64,000 bases of DNA from Metabacillus endolithicus (GTDB taxonomy: Bacteria; Bacillota; Bacilli; Bacillales; Bacillaceae), in NCBI RefSeq assembly GCF_023078335.1, contig NZ_CP095550.1, positions 806,001 to 870,000 of the forward strand, in the 5' to 3' direction. The position numbers and the translations under genes were made by a program. This document shows, in pieces, positions 18,495 through 26,765 of this stretch (its first letter is position 1; every line of letters begins with the position of its first letter). A model generated the notes under the pieces. That model worked only from the letters and a program-made list of their open reading frames with translations. It did not search any database and was not told the DNA's origin.

Positions 18495-19660
18495 CTACAT
18501 TCCTGTTATTTTCCCGTACGTTCCTCCCCCACCTGAATCGACCTTTAATCGACCTTCTCTTGCAGCAACAATATATTCCGCTATTTTTTCCGAAACAACC
18601 TTTTGGAACGCTGTCTCGGGTACTTCGTGTAAAATATTCATTTCTGTTCCAAACAAATCCTTCAGCTTTTCTAGTGTTTTAGGTCCAAGCCTGGAATAAA
18701 TTGAAGCGGCACTTGATGTATATAAGGTGGACGGGGATTGTTATTTTTGAGTCCGTTAGATAACTCTTTTAATCGTTTAGAAACCCCTTTTGTAAATCTC
18801 TCGCTTCCGCAGCTTTCACAAATTATTGCACCATTTTCAGGCTTTTGTCCACACTTTTCACATGTTGTTTCATAGTACTTTCCTAAATATGGATTCAGCC
18901 CATAATTAGCCAAGATACTTCGACCATTTTCATTTCGCAAGGCTTTCTTTAATTCTAAAAAGTTAGGATCATTTAACGATAACTTTTGATATTCACGGCC
19001 AATTTTCGGTAATGAATGGGCATCCGAATTTGTTAAAAAAGCAAAACGATGTAACTCAGCTATTTGATCGGCCATTATTGTATCAGAGCTTAACCCTAAC
19101 TCTACTGCATCAATCTGATCTGGGTTGAAAACTTCCGTTAATGAGTGAGATACGCCACTACCATATAAGCTTTTATGCGGTGTGAAGATATGTGCAGGTA
19201 TAAATAATCCATCCAGCTCTTTTACAACTGATTGTAATGTTTTTCCGCTTTCATATATTCTTTGTGAACTTAATGTGTTATTTGTTACTCTTTTGGAAAG
19301 CCAGATTGAGAATTCTTTCATTTTTTGAAGTGTTGGAAAATAGACTAAAACATGAATTGGCCCTTTACAGCTTTCATCATAAATTTCTAGCTCACATCCA
19401 AGAATTAGTGTTGTTTGCTGAAATCGTATGCCACCACCTTCTAGCTCTACACAACTCCCATCTTCAAGAAGTTTCTCAAGAGTTAAAATGATTTCCGGCA
19501 CATGACAATCAATGATTCCTACAATATCAATCCCTTTGTGTTCACTTGCTTCAATTAAAATGTTTTCCAGTGTAAGTGACCTTGAAGCAGTAATTTTCAC
19601 TGGCTTTCCTGAATTTGTTTGTCCTATATGAATATGTAAGTCAGCAAAATAACTGTTCAT
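18495..19660 (-). pseudogene. Endonuclease Q-like PHP-domain protein, frameshifted near C-terminus
   Basis: PHP-fold nuclease resembling Bacillus endonuclease Q, which nicks DNA at deaminated bases. N-terminal metal-binding ADLHIHIG, then DIVGIIDCHVPE, a second histidine site PAHIFTPHKSLYG and NSDAH, followed by a zinc ribbon CEKCGQK...CESCG (about 269-286). The frame breaks at IPGLDLKH, inside the helix-hairpin-helix that should read PGLGPKTLEKL; the rest (LKDLFGTEMNILHEVP... to GGGGTYGKITGM) follows in another frame to 18495. One G is missing near 18685. Corrected length 388 aa. Start at ATG 19660 chosen; TTG 19663 or ATG 19672 are alternatives. Confidence 0.85.
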
Positions 19661-19689
19661 CAATGCTAACATCCTCTAGTTTTTAATGG

Positions 19690-20248
19690 TTATTTACTTG
19701 AATTTTGCATAGCTTGTTTTAATTGCAAATACTGAACAGCATAGGCCGTTTTCGCATCGTAGATTCGTTTATTTGCAATCATTTGTTCAGCTTCCTCTAG
19801 TGTTACCTCCATCACCTCAACAAATTCATCCTCATCTAATTCTGCTGCCTCTGAAAGCTTTTCAAGATTTTCCGCAAGAAATAAATGAACAAGTTCATCT
19901 GCAAAACCAGGAGATGTATAAAAAGAAATTAGTGGCTCTAAATGAGTACAAGTGTACCCTGTTTCTTCTTCAAGTTCTCTTCGTGCTGTTGTTTCAGGTT
20001 CTTCCCCTTTTTCTAGTTTTCCAGCTGGGATTTCCACTAAATTACGTTCTAACGGCTTGCGAAATTGCTCTACCATAACAATTTTGTTTTCCGGAGTAAT
20101 CGCTAAAACTGCTACAAGCCCCTGGATGCTTAACAATTTCTCTTGTACTTGTCTTTCCATTTGGAAGTTCAACTTGTTCTACATATAAATCAATAATTCT
20201 TCCTTTAAAAATCTCTTTAGATGATAATGTTTTTTCGTTCAAATTCAT
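19690..20248 (-). pseudogene. nudF: ADP-ribose pyrophosphatase NudF, frameshifted
   Basis: Nudix hydrolase of ADP-ribose. The N-terminal 46 residues (LNEKTLSSKEIFKGRI... EIVKHPGA) are in one frame and the rest (VAVLAITPENKIVMVEQFRKP onward) in another; an extra T in GGGGCTTGTAGC at about 20115 separates them. The Nudix box is complete: GKLEKGEEPETTARRELEEETG. Correcting one base gives 185 aa, exactly the B. subtilis length. ATG 20248 has AGGAG upstream. Confidence 0.9.
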
Positions 20249-20269
20249 CGTTACTTCAGCTCCTGTTCT

Positions 20270-20294
20270 ATAAGCTTTTTTATCCTCATACATT
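20270..20294 (+). promoter_or_regulatory. Sigma-E type promoter of mciZ
   Basis: CATACATT at 20287-20294 is a perfect sigma-E -10; ATA at 20270-20272 sits 14 bases before it. It is about 37 bases upstream of mciZ, and mciZ is sigma-E dependent in B. subtilis. The site lies just outside and divergent to the nudF start. Confidence 0.6.
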
Positions 20295-20330
20295 CTATCA
20301 TATCTTAACTGGAAGGGAATGGATTGCCGG

Positions 20331-20510
20331 GTGAAAATCTATCGACATGATCAAGGAATCACTCTTGTAGGTAAGGCTTGGGAAATCAGAGCAAAATTAA
20401 AAGAATATGGAAGTATTTACTCAACGGTGAATGAATGGGTTCAAAACGAAAGGCACAATAAAAAGAAAAGAAATCGTCGTGGCATCTTTACTAATAACAC
20501 TTTTAACTAA
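20331..20510 (+). CDS. mciZ: Mother cell inhibitor of FtsZ, MciZ, with C-terminal extension
   Basis: Small peptide that caps FtsZ filaments and prevents Z-ring formation in the mother cell during sporulation. Residues 11-27 (TLVGKAWEIRAKLKEYG) are nearly identical to the FtsZ-binding core of the 40-aa B. subtilis MciZ. I start it at GTG 20331 (MKIYRHDQG), because the in-frame ATG 20319 sits directly on the AAGGGA ribosome binding site. The product is 59 aa: about 19 residues longer than usual, with a basic tail (NKKKRNRRG). Same place as in B. subtilis, divergent from nudF. Confidence 0.85.
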   Translation: MKIYRHDQGITLVGKAWEIRAKLKEYGSIYSTVNEWVQNERHNKKKRNRRGIFTNNTFN

Positions 20511-20600
20511 GGATGACAGGCAGTGTATTTCAGTTGATTTTCACCAGGCTTTGTACTAATCTCAATGATATGACTTGATATTATACTGGAGTGATTATGT

Positions 20601-21509
20601 TTGCGAAAAAGACAACTCGGTAAATCTGATTTATTTGTGAGTGAAGTTGGCCTTGGTTGTATGTCACTAGGTACAGAGGAAAAACATGCCCTTTCACTTG
20701 TTGATAGGGCGATTAACTTGGGAATTAATTATTTAGACACAGCTGATTTATATGATGCAGGTGTTAACGAGGAGCTTGTTGGCAAAGCGATTAAACATCG
20801 ACGCAACGAAATAATCTTAGCCACAAAAGTCGGAAACAAGTGGAAAGAAGATAAAACAGGCTGGACATGGGATCCATCTAAGGCATATATAAAAACTGCT
20901 GTCAAAGACAGTTTAAGACGTCTACAGACAGATTATATTGACCTTTATCAGTTACATGGAGGCACAATTGAAGATCATATTGATGAGACGATTGAAGCTT
21001 TCGAAGAATTAAAGCAAGAAGGTGTCATCCGATATTATGGTATTTCCTCTATTCGCCCTAATGTGATTAAGGAATATCTGAGCAAATCGAACATTGTGTC
21101 AATTATGATGCAATACAGCTTATTGGATCGTCGTCCAGAAGAATGGTTTTCTACCATAAAAGAGCATAATGTAAGTGTCATTGCCCGCGGTCCGCTTGCA
21201 AAAGGACTTCTTACAAAAAAACCTTTAGGAGAAAAATCAACATCTAAAGGCTACTTAACTTATTCAGAGGCTGAGCTAAAAAATGTATTACCTATGTTAG
21301 AACAAGTAGACTCTAACCATACTATGACTGAACTAGCTTTACAATATTGTCTACATCAAGATGTAGTTGGTACTGTGATACCAGGTGCTAGCAAGTTAGA
21401 GCAATTAATTGAAAATGCTGAAGCAGGATCTGCAGGAAGACTATCACAGCAAACCTATGAAGACCTTCAAACACTCACAAAATTTGATAAATATGAACAG
21501 CATCGTTAA
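20601..21509 (+). CDS. yqkF: Aldo/keto reductase YqkF
   Basis: 302-aa NADPH-dependent oxidoreductase of the AKR superfamily (TIM barrel). Catalytic tetrad visible: Asp and Tyr in NYLDTADLYDAG (about 46-55), Lys in EIILATKVG (about 78) and His in DLYQLHGG (about 113); the C-terminal VIPGASKLEQL binds the cofactor phosphate. TTG start at 20601 with GGAGTGA upstream. Natural substrate unknown. Convergent with yqkE. Confidence 0.92.
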   Translation: MRKRQLGKSDLFVSEVGLGCMSLGTEEKHALSLVDRAINLGINYLDTADLYDAGVNEELVGKAIKHRRNEIILATKVGNKWKEDKTGWTWDPSKAYIKTAVKDSLRRLQTDYIDLYQLHGGTIEDHIDETIEAFEELKQEGVIRYYGISSIRPNVIKEYLSKSNIVSIMMQYSLLDRRPEEWFSTIKEHNVSVIARGPLAKGLLTKKPLGEKSTSKGYLTYSEAELKNVLPMLEQVDSNHTMTELALQYCLHQDVVGTVIPGASKLEQLIENAEAGSAGRLSQQTYEDLQTLTKFDKYEQHR

Positions 21510-21510
21510 A

Positions 21511-21543
21511 AGTAAAAAGCGGAGTTACCCCCCGCTTTTTACT
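21511..21543. terminator. Bidirectional terminator between yqkF and yqkE
   Basis: AGTAAAAAGCGG pairs with CCGCTTTTTACT over a short loop and has T runs on both strands, serving the two convergent genes. Confidence 0.88.
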
Positions 21544-21546
21544 TTT

Positions 21547-21783
21547 TTATTTGAACTCTTTCCATGATAGTGAGCTTTCATTAAAAAGCTCTTCAAAACT
21601 TTTATTTTTCTCCCTTTGCTTTCTCTCCTCAATCCGTTTACGCTCAAGAGCCGCCTCTTTTTCTTCATGCTCTTTTGTTAAATCCTTTTTTACGGCCTTT
21701 AATTGTTCTAAAAGATCATTATTTAAATGATCTGATAAAGATACAGCTGGATCATCCTTTTTCTTTTTGTTTGATTTCTTCAT
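21547..21783 (-). CDS. yqkE: YqkE family protein
   Basis: 78-aa highly charged, Lys/Glu-rich protein with heptad-like patterning (about 25-60), probably a coiled coil, ending in SFEELFNESSLSWKEFK. Same place and size class as B. subtilis yqkE, between yqkF and yqkD. Function unknown. ATG 21783 with GAGGAGG upstream. Confidence 0.85.
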   Translation of the reverse strand: MKKSNKKKKDDPAVSLSDHLNNDLLEQLKAVKKDLTKEHEEKEAALERKRIEERKQREKNKSFEELFNESSLSWKEFK

Positions 21784-21992
21784 CTAAGTTGCCTCCTCTT
21801 ACACTCAATCTAGTAAAATTATAGCAAATTTATCACAGTTTTAACTACTTGTACCTTTTGTTTTAATAAGCCAATAATTAGAAATAAACAATCTAAAACC
21901 TAAACCAACGAATATGAAATGGGATTAAATAGAGTAACCGTATAAATTGCTGACATATCAGACATTTTAATGAAAGAAAGGAGAGATGTAAT

Positions 21993-22112
21993 ATGACAAA
22001 ACAACGTGGACAAAAAGGCAAACCAAATTCTGACACAACTAATAATAAGATGGCAGCAGAAGAAATGGAAAAGGCTATTCATCCAACAAAAAGACAAAAC
22101 TCACCGCAATAA
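21993..22112 (+). CDS. Small hydrophilic protein, 39 aa
   Basis: ATG at 21993 has a strong AAAGGAGAG seven bases upstream, the frame gives 39 codons and a terminator hairpin follows six bases after the stop, so this is a real transcription unit. The peptide begins MTKQRGQKGKPNSDTTNN and is rich in K, Q, N and T, without hydrophobic segments. The composition recalls minor small acid-soluble spore proteins, but I do not recognise a family. Confidence 0.65.
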   Translation: MTKQRGQKGKPNSDTTNNKMAAEEMEKAIHPTKRQNSPQ

Positions 22113-22118
22113 TTACTG

Positions 22119-22150
22119 AAGACAGGCATAATGCTTGTCTTCTTTTATTT
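22119..22150 (+). terminator. Terminator after the 39-aa gene
   Basis: AAGACAGGCA-TAA-TGCTTGTCTT stem (one G-T pair) followed by CTTTTATTT. Confidence 0.82.
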
Positions 22151-22220
22151 CATAACAGATTATTGGTGAACACCTTCTTTTCATGTAAAATAAAAGGTAT
22201 GTTCATTTAGGAGGCTTTTC

Positions 22221-23165
22221 ATGAAAAAAATATTTGCGACTATCCTAATTATCCTTTCGTATGTTTTAATTGTTGGCTTTTTCTTTACGAATAAGATGAT
22301 GTACATCAAAAAGAAGAAAGATGAAGACATCATTAACAGGGAAACAAAATATGGTTTTTATCATCAAAAAGATTTTGACTCTCTTGATAAAAGAGATTTC
22401 TCTATTACTTCTCAATTCGGTTATCAAATTAAGGGAGCTCTTTATGAACCACATCATACTAATCGGTACATTATTATTTGTCATGGTGTAACAGTTAATC
22501 GGCTAAATTCAGTTAAATATATGAATTTGTTTATTCAAAAGAACTGGAATGTATTAATTTACGATCATCGACGCCATGGTGAAAGTGGAGGTAAAACCAC
22601 AAGCTATGGTCACTATGAAAAATTTGACCTTCAGACTGTTGTTAACTGGCTAAAAAATGAGGTTGGTGAATCACTTATTTTAGGTATACATGGCGAATCT
22701 ATGGGAGCAGTTACTACTTTACTTTATGGTGGAATGGTTGAGGATGGAGCTGACTTTTACATAGCCGATTGTCCGTTTTCTGAACTGGAAGCTCAACTTC
22801 TTTATCGCCTTAAAGTCGAATTTAATATTCCTGGTTTTTTGGTTATGCCAATTGCTAAACCATTCGTTAAGCTTCGTGACCGGTATTCACTTAAAGATGT
22901 TTCCCCACTTAGCATAATAAATAATATCCATCATCCTGTCCTATTTATTCATAGTAAGGATGATGATTACATACCTGTTGATATGACGAAGCAGCTATAT
23001 GATAAGAAAAAAGGCTATAGAAAGCTCTATATTGCTGAAAAGGGATCCCACGCAATGTCATATGCTGAAAATCGAGAGAAATATTCCGAAGTAATTGATG
23101 AGTTTTTTGAGGATATTGGTGTAGTCTCTAATGTGCAGCTAGGCCCTACTGGTAATTCTATTTAA
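22221..23165 (+). CDS. yqkD: Alpha/beta hydrolase YqkD
   Basis: 314 aa. An N-terminal hydrophobic segment (about 5-24) suggests a membrane anchor or signal; the rest is an alpha/beta hydrolase: YDHRRHGESGG (about 114-124), nucleophile elbow GESMG (about 154-158), Asp in HSKDDDYIP (about 250) and His in KGSHAMS (about 277). Belongs to the serine aminopeptidase/esterase-like group; substrate unknown. ATG 22221 with AGGAGG upstream. Confidence 0.92.
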   Translation: MKKIFATILIILSYVLIVGFFFTNKMMYIKKKKDEDIINRETKYGFYHQKDFDSLDKRDFSITSQFGYQIKGALYEPHHTNRYIIICHGVTVNRLNSVKYMNLFIQKNWNVLIYDHRRHGESGGKTTSYGHYEKFDLQTVVNWLKNEVGESLILGIHGESMGAVTTLLYGGMVEDGADFYIADCPFSELEAQLLYRLKVEFNIPGFLVMPIAKPFVKLRDRYSLKDVSPLSIINNIHHPVLFIHSKDDDYIPVDMTKQLYDKKKGYRKLYIAEKGSHAMSYAENREKYSEVIDEFFEDIGVVSNVQLGPTGNSI

Positions 23166-23177
23166 GGTGATACATTA

Positions 23178-23228
23178 TTTATAGGCCTAATCACAACTTA
23201 ACATGTAGGTGTGGATCAGGTCTATAAA
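23178..23228. other. Long imperfect hairpin after yqkD
   Basis: TTTATAGGCCTAATCACA and TGTGGATCAGGTCTATAAA can pair with few mismatches over a 14-base loop. There is no T tract, so it is not a standard terminator; it may stabilise the 3' end of the yqkD message. Confidence 0.45.
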
Positions 23229-23379
23229 TATCACTAATCTTCCTTCTACTTCCCACTCTAATAATTATCCACACTCTTATCTTTTTTACTTCTTGCAATA
23301 GAATAGTTTATCAGGAACTTCTAATATGCTAATATAATAAAAGTATTTAGTTAGAATAGTATTAGAAGGAGTTTGGTTT

Positions 23380-24786
23380 ATGACAATAATTGAAAATATC
23401 ATTAATGGAACAAATACATTGTTATGGTCATATGTATTAATCATTATGTTAATTGGCGCAGGAATTTACTTTACTGTCCGAACAAAATTCGTTCAATTTC
23501 GAATGATAGGTGAAATGGTTCGCTTATTAGGTGAAGGTGCAACCGCAAATAAGAAGGGTGTTTCATCTTTTCAGGCATTTTGTATTAGTACTGCCTCACG
23601 TGTTGGTACTGGTAACCTAGCTGGTGTTGCCATCGCCATTACAACAGGAGGACCAGGAGCTGTTTTTTGGATGTGGCTGATTGCCTTAATTGGCTCTGCA
23701 TCTGCATTTGTTGAAAGCACACTTGCTCAAATTTATAAAATAAAAGATGGCGACACATTCCGTGGTGGTCCGGCCTATTACATGGAAAAAGCACTAAATG
23801 CTCGTTGGATGGGTGTTACCTTCGCTGTATTGATAACGCTAACTTTCGGCTTAGCTTTTAACTCTGTTCAGGCAAACACAATTACAAGTGCTTTCCACTC
23901 CTCTTTTGGAATTAACAAGGTTTTAATTGCTATTATTTTATCTATTATCACAGCGATTATTATCTTTGGTGGAATTAAAAGAATTGCAAAGGTATCTGAA
24001 ATTATTGTACCAATTATGGCAGGAGCTTATATTCTCGTTGCACTATTTATTATGCTAACAAATATCACCGAAATCCCAAGTGTTTTTATTTTAATATTCG
24101 AAAGCGCCTTTGGTCTTAAAGAGGCTGCAGGTGGTGCTTTAGGTGCTGCAATGATGAATGGAATCAAACGAGGACTGTTTTCAAACGAAGCAGGGATGGG
24201 GAGCTCACCTAATGCTGCTGCTACCGCGGATGTCAGTCACCCTGTTAAACAAGGTTTAATTCAAGCACTTGGGGTGTTTGTTGATACGATTATTATTTGT
24301 AGTTCAACAGCATTTATCATCTTGTTATCAGGTCTTTATACCTCACAAGAATCAGATGGTATTATCCTAACACAACAAGCACTAGAAACATCTATAGGTT
24401 CATGGGCTGGAATTTTCCTTGCGTTTATCGTTCTTATGTTCGCATTCAGTTCTATTGTTGGAAATTACTATTACGGAGAATCCAATATTGAATTTATTAA
24501 TCAAAAAAAGGTCTATCTTATTATTTATCGTATAGCTGTTGTATTTATGGTTGCTTTTGGATCATTAGCTTCCTTAAACTTCGTGTGGAGTTTAGCCGAT
24601 ATGTTTATGGGTCTAATGGCAATTATTAATTTAATCGCCATTTCGATACTTGGCAAAATCGCATTTTCTGCACTTAACGACTATACAAAACAAAAAGCAA
24701 ACGGAATAGATCCAGTCTTTGATAAAACCTCTATTAAAGGTTTAAAAAATGTTGAAGCATGGGAAAAGCCTTTAGAAAAATCGTAA
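23380..24786 (+). CDS. Alanine/glycine:cation symporter (AGCS family)
   Basis: 468-aa transporter with about ten hydrophobic segments that takes up alanine or glycine with sodium. Family motifs: SFQAFCISTASRVGTGNLAGVA near residues 65-85, GGPGAVFWMW, FRGGPAYYMEKAL, GIKRGLFSNEAGMGSSPNAAA (about 262-282). B. subtilis has several paralogues (alsT, yrbD, yflA); I cannot assign which. ATG 23380 with GAAGGAG upstream. Not in this position in B. subtilis. Confidence 0.93.
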   Translation: MTIIENIINGTNTLLWSYVLIIMLIGAGIYFTVRTKFVQFRMIGEMVRLLGEGATANKKGVSSFQAFCISTASRVGTGNLAGVAIAITTGGPGAVFWMWLIALIGSASAFVESTLAQIYKIKDGDTFRGGPAYYMEKALNARWMGVTFAVLITLTFGLAFNSVQANTITSAFHSSFGINKVLIAIILSIITAIIIFGGIKRIAKVSEIIVPIMAGAYILVALFIMLTNITEIPSVFILIFESAFGLKEAAGGALGAAMMNGIKRGLFSNEAGMGSSPNAAATADVSHPVKQGLIQALGVFVDTIIICSSTAFIILLSGLYTSQESDGIILTQQALETSIGSWAGIFLAFIVLMFAFSSIVGNYYYGESNIEFINQKKVYLIIYRIAVVFMVAFGSLASLNFVWSLADMFMGLMAIINLIAISILGKIAFSALNDYTKQKANGIDPVFDKTSIKGLKNVEAWEKPLEKS

Positions 24787-24794
24787 AGCAGTTA

Positions 24795-24847
24795 TAAAAA
24801 AACCTTTTTACTATAGTCATTGATTTGACTTGTAAAGAGGTTTTTTT
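24795..24847 (+). terminator. Terminator after the AGCS transporter gene
   Basis: AAAAAACCTTTTTAC pairs with GTAAAGAGGTTTTTTT (one G-T pair) and ends in a T run. Confidence 0.85.
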
Positions 24848-24910
24848 AGTGGTAAAACAATGTTCGACATGGGAACCTTTGAAAGCCCAGGTTATAAGGG
24901 CATTTGTACA

Positions 24911-24940
24911 ATATAAAAACCAATCCAAAAGGATTGGTTT
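24911..24940 (-). terminator. Terminator after yqkC
   Basis: AAACCAATCC-TTTT-GGATTGGTTT on the minus strand followed by TTTATATTG, 18 bases past the yqkC stop. Confidence 0.88.
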
Positions 24941-24957
24941 CCATTATTCTTGCCTAG

Positions 24958-25200
24958 CTAGCCTAAGACGTCTGAAATATTCTTCATGTTTTCTTCAATC
25001 CATTGAAGCGCTTCGTCTATCGTAGGAAATTCCTGTGCCTCAAAAGACATCTCGTCTTGCAGAAGCCAAACGTCCTTCGTGTCTTCATGAGATCCACCAA
25101 TTGACCAGTGAAGAAGACTATATGGATGGTTTTCATTTAAAAAGGATACCCATGTTTTATTTAAAGCTACATTTTTGATGGAAGTTAATCGATCCTTCAT
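24958..25200 (-). CDS. yqkC: YqkC family protein (DUF2552)
   Basis: 80-aa soluble protein with conserved [23 protein letters not shown] and a C-terminal helix ([13 protein letters not shown]). Nine bases downstream of yqkB, as in B. subtilis, so the two are an operon. Function unknown. Confidence 0.85.
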   Translation of the reverse strand: MKDRLTSIKNVALNKTWVSFLNENHPYSLLHWSIGGSHEDTKDVWLLQDEMSFEAQEFPTIDEALQWIEENMKNISDVLG

Positions 25201-25209
25201 CTATACTCC

Positions 25210-25533
25210 TCACTTTACAACTAAACTCATACGTGGATTTAATATTTGTGAGGGACTTTTTAACATGAAGCTTTTAGCTGACTCGTTATAAGAAATCGTT
25301 AGCTGATCATCTAAAAAGACCATTTTCGTTCTTTCTACTACTAAAGGCACATAATTTGTCTCTATATTCACATCATCATGATCTTGTTCTTCAACAAGCC
25401 ACAATGCTGTTACACCGCTCATGACGCAGCCACAACCTTCAGTATCGTATTTTATTTTTAACAACCGCTCATTATTTTCAGCTAATTTTGGTTCTAGTTG
25501 TTGTATAGCTTCATCTGTAAAAGTCACCTGCAT
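25210..25533 (-). CDS. yqkB: HesB/IscA-like protein YqkB
   Basis: 107-aa protein of the iron-sulfur cluster biosynthesis (HesB/IscA-like) fold. Only the first cysteine pair region is present (YDTEGCGCVMSG, about 30-41); the C-terminal Cys-x-Cys typical of true IscA/SufA scaffolds is missing, as in other YqkB proteins, so a scaffold role is uncertain. ATG 25533 with AAGGAGA upstream. Operon with yqkC. Confidence 0.87.
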   Translation of the reverse strand: MQVTFTDEAIQQLEPKLAENNERLLKIKYDTEGCGCVMSGVTALWLVEEQDHDDVNIETNYVPLVVERTKMVFLDDQLTISYNESAKSFMLKSPSQILNPRMSLVVK

Positions 25534-25627
25534 GATAAATCTCCTTTTTAAAATCCATTTTATATAAGCTACATTTTATCACAGGCTGTATATTCTTGCA
25601 TAAATTTACTCTTAGAGGATCGTTTTT

Positions 25628-25665
25628 GTAAAAAGAGGATGAGTACTATAACTACTCATCCTCTT
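25628..25665 (-). terminator. Terminator after yqjX
   Basis: AAGAGGATGAGTA pairs perfectly with TACTCATCCTCTT on the minus strand, followed by TTTTTAC. The stem begins at the yqjX stop codon. Confidence 0.9.
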
Positions 25666-25996
25666 ACTTTTGTTTCAAATCTACAATTGTTTGAATCGGC
25701 AGCTGCTGACGATCACCGGTTTTCTCATTTATAATACGCAAAGTATGCTGAATGGGATCAATATAATGTACATAACCTGTGCACGTATGAAGAAAATGAT
25801 CCTTATAATAGGTAAACACAAGTTCTGTGTGCTCTTCCATTGCCTGACAAATGGTTTCATTCAATTGTTCAAGTTGCTGTTCATCAAGTTCCGGTTTCTC
25901 CTGATAGGTATCTTCTTCCGACCAGTCTCGTAAAAGCTTAACATGTTCAGGGAGCATCATAGATGTCCATTTTATATTTCCTCTATCCCGTATCAT
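25664..25996 (-). CDS. yqjX: YolD-like protein YqjX
   Basis: 110-aa YolD family protein: RDRGNIKWTSMMLPEHVKLLR at the N-terminus and a C-terminal small beta domain (GYVHYIDPIQHTLRI). YolD-like proteins are usually encoded with Y-family polymerases of the UvrX/UmuC type; here uvrX lies upstream, separated by a GDSL gene. Probably part of the SOS response. ATG 25996 with GGTGGTGA upstream. Confidence 0.9.
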   Translation of the reverse strand: MIRDRGNIKWTSMMLPEHVKLLRDWSEEDTYQEKPELDEQQLEQLNETICQAMEEHTELVFTYYKDHFLHTCTGYVHYIDPIQHTLRIINEKTGDRQQLPIQTIVDLKQK

Positions 25997-26025
25997 GTCT
26001 CGTCACCACCTTCAAAACAATTTAA

Positions 26026-26679
26026 CTAGTGAAAAGCTTTCGGATAGCCTAATTGAGCTAATGTATGAGCAATCTCTTGATATCCGAGATTATTTGGATG
26101 GATATGATCTCTAGATAAAAGATCATCTTGTCGGTCTTTAAACACCGAGTAAATATCTGCAACTCGAATTGTTTTTCCATTATCAAAGCTGTTTAAATGA
26201 CGATTAAAAAAACGAACCCATTTATCTGCAAGTGCAATTTCCGGCAATGGATTATAAAGATTCAGCAAATAAATGATAAAAGGAACACCACAATCCTTTT
26301 TTAATTCATGAATGGTTTCCATTATTTTCACCATATTGTTATGACACTCTTTTACAGATTGAGCTAGGTCTGTTGTATCACGGGATTCCACAAATTCTTT
26401 GCTTGCTTGAATTAAATCGTTTCCTCCAGCTGAGATGGTAATAATGTTGGCATGTTCGATTTTCCGATGCAGCTCTGGACTCTCTACAATTTGTAAAACA
26501 CCGCCTGTTTCTATACCAGATTTTGCGTAAATACCAGCACATACGTGGGCATTTAGCTTTTCCTCACTTAATCTTACATAACGTCCAACAAATCCAGGTG
26601 CTAGAAATGATGCTCCTACTCCAACTGTCAAGGAATCTCCTAAAGCTATATATGTTAAACAGGACTGATTTGTTTCCAC
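26026..26679 (-). CDS. SGNH/GDSL hydrolase
   Basis: 217-aa esterase/lipase-type hydrolase. Block I YIALGDSLTVGVG with the nucleophilic Ser16, block III SAGGNDL (about 83-89), and block V DHIHPNNLGYQEIA with the catalytic Asp/His (about 194-197). No signal peptide. GTG start at 26679 with AGGAGG seven bases upstream. It sits between uvrX and yqjX on the same strand with gaps of 86 and 29 bases, an insertion relative to B. subtilis. Substrate unknown. Confidence 0.9.
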   Translation of the reverse strand: METNQSCLTYIALGDSLTVGVGASFLAPGFVGRYVRLSEEKLNAHVCAGIYAKSGIETGGVLQIVESPELHRKIEHANIITISAGGNDLIQASKEFVESRDTTDLAQSVKECHNNMVKIMETIHELKKDCGVPFIIYLLNLYNPLPEIALADKWVRFFNRHLNSFDNGKTIRVADIYSVFKDRQDDLLSRDHIHPNNLGYQEIAHTLAQLGYPKAFH

Positions 26680-26765
26680 ATGATATCCTCCTAAAAAAGC
26701 AAATAAAGTCCTTATACTTTATTCCTAATCAGAAGGATCGTAGCTTTTCCAAATTGAAATAGGCT

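Noticed and set aside
18329..18682. 117-codon plus-strand frame after the GNAT gene
   Set aside because: It overlaps the out-of-frame GNAT end and the antisense of the EndoQ C-terminus, both of which have clear family matches in other frames.
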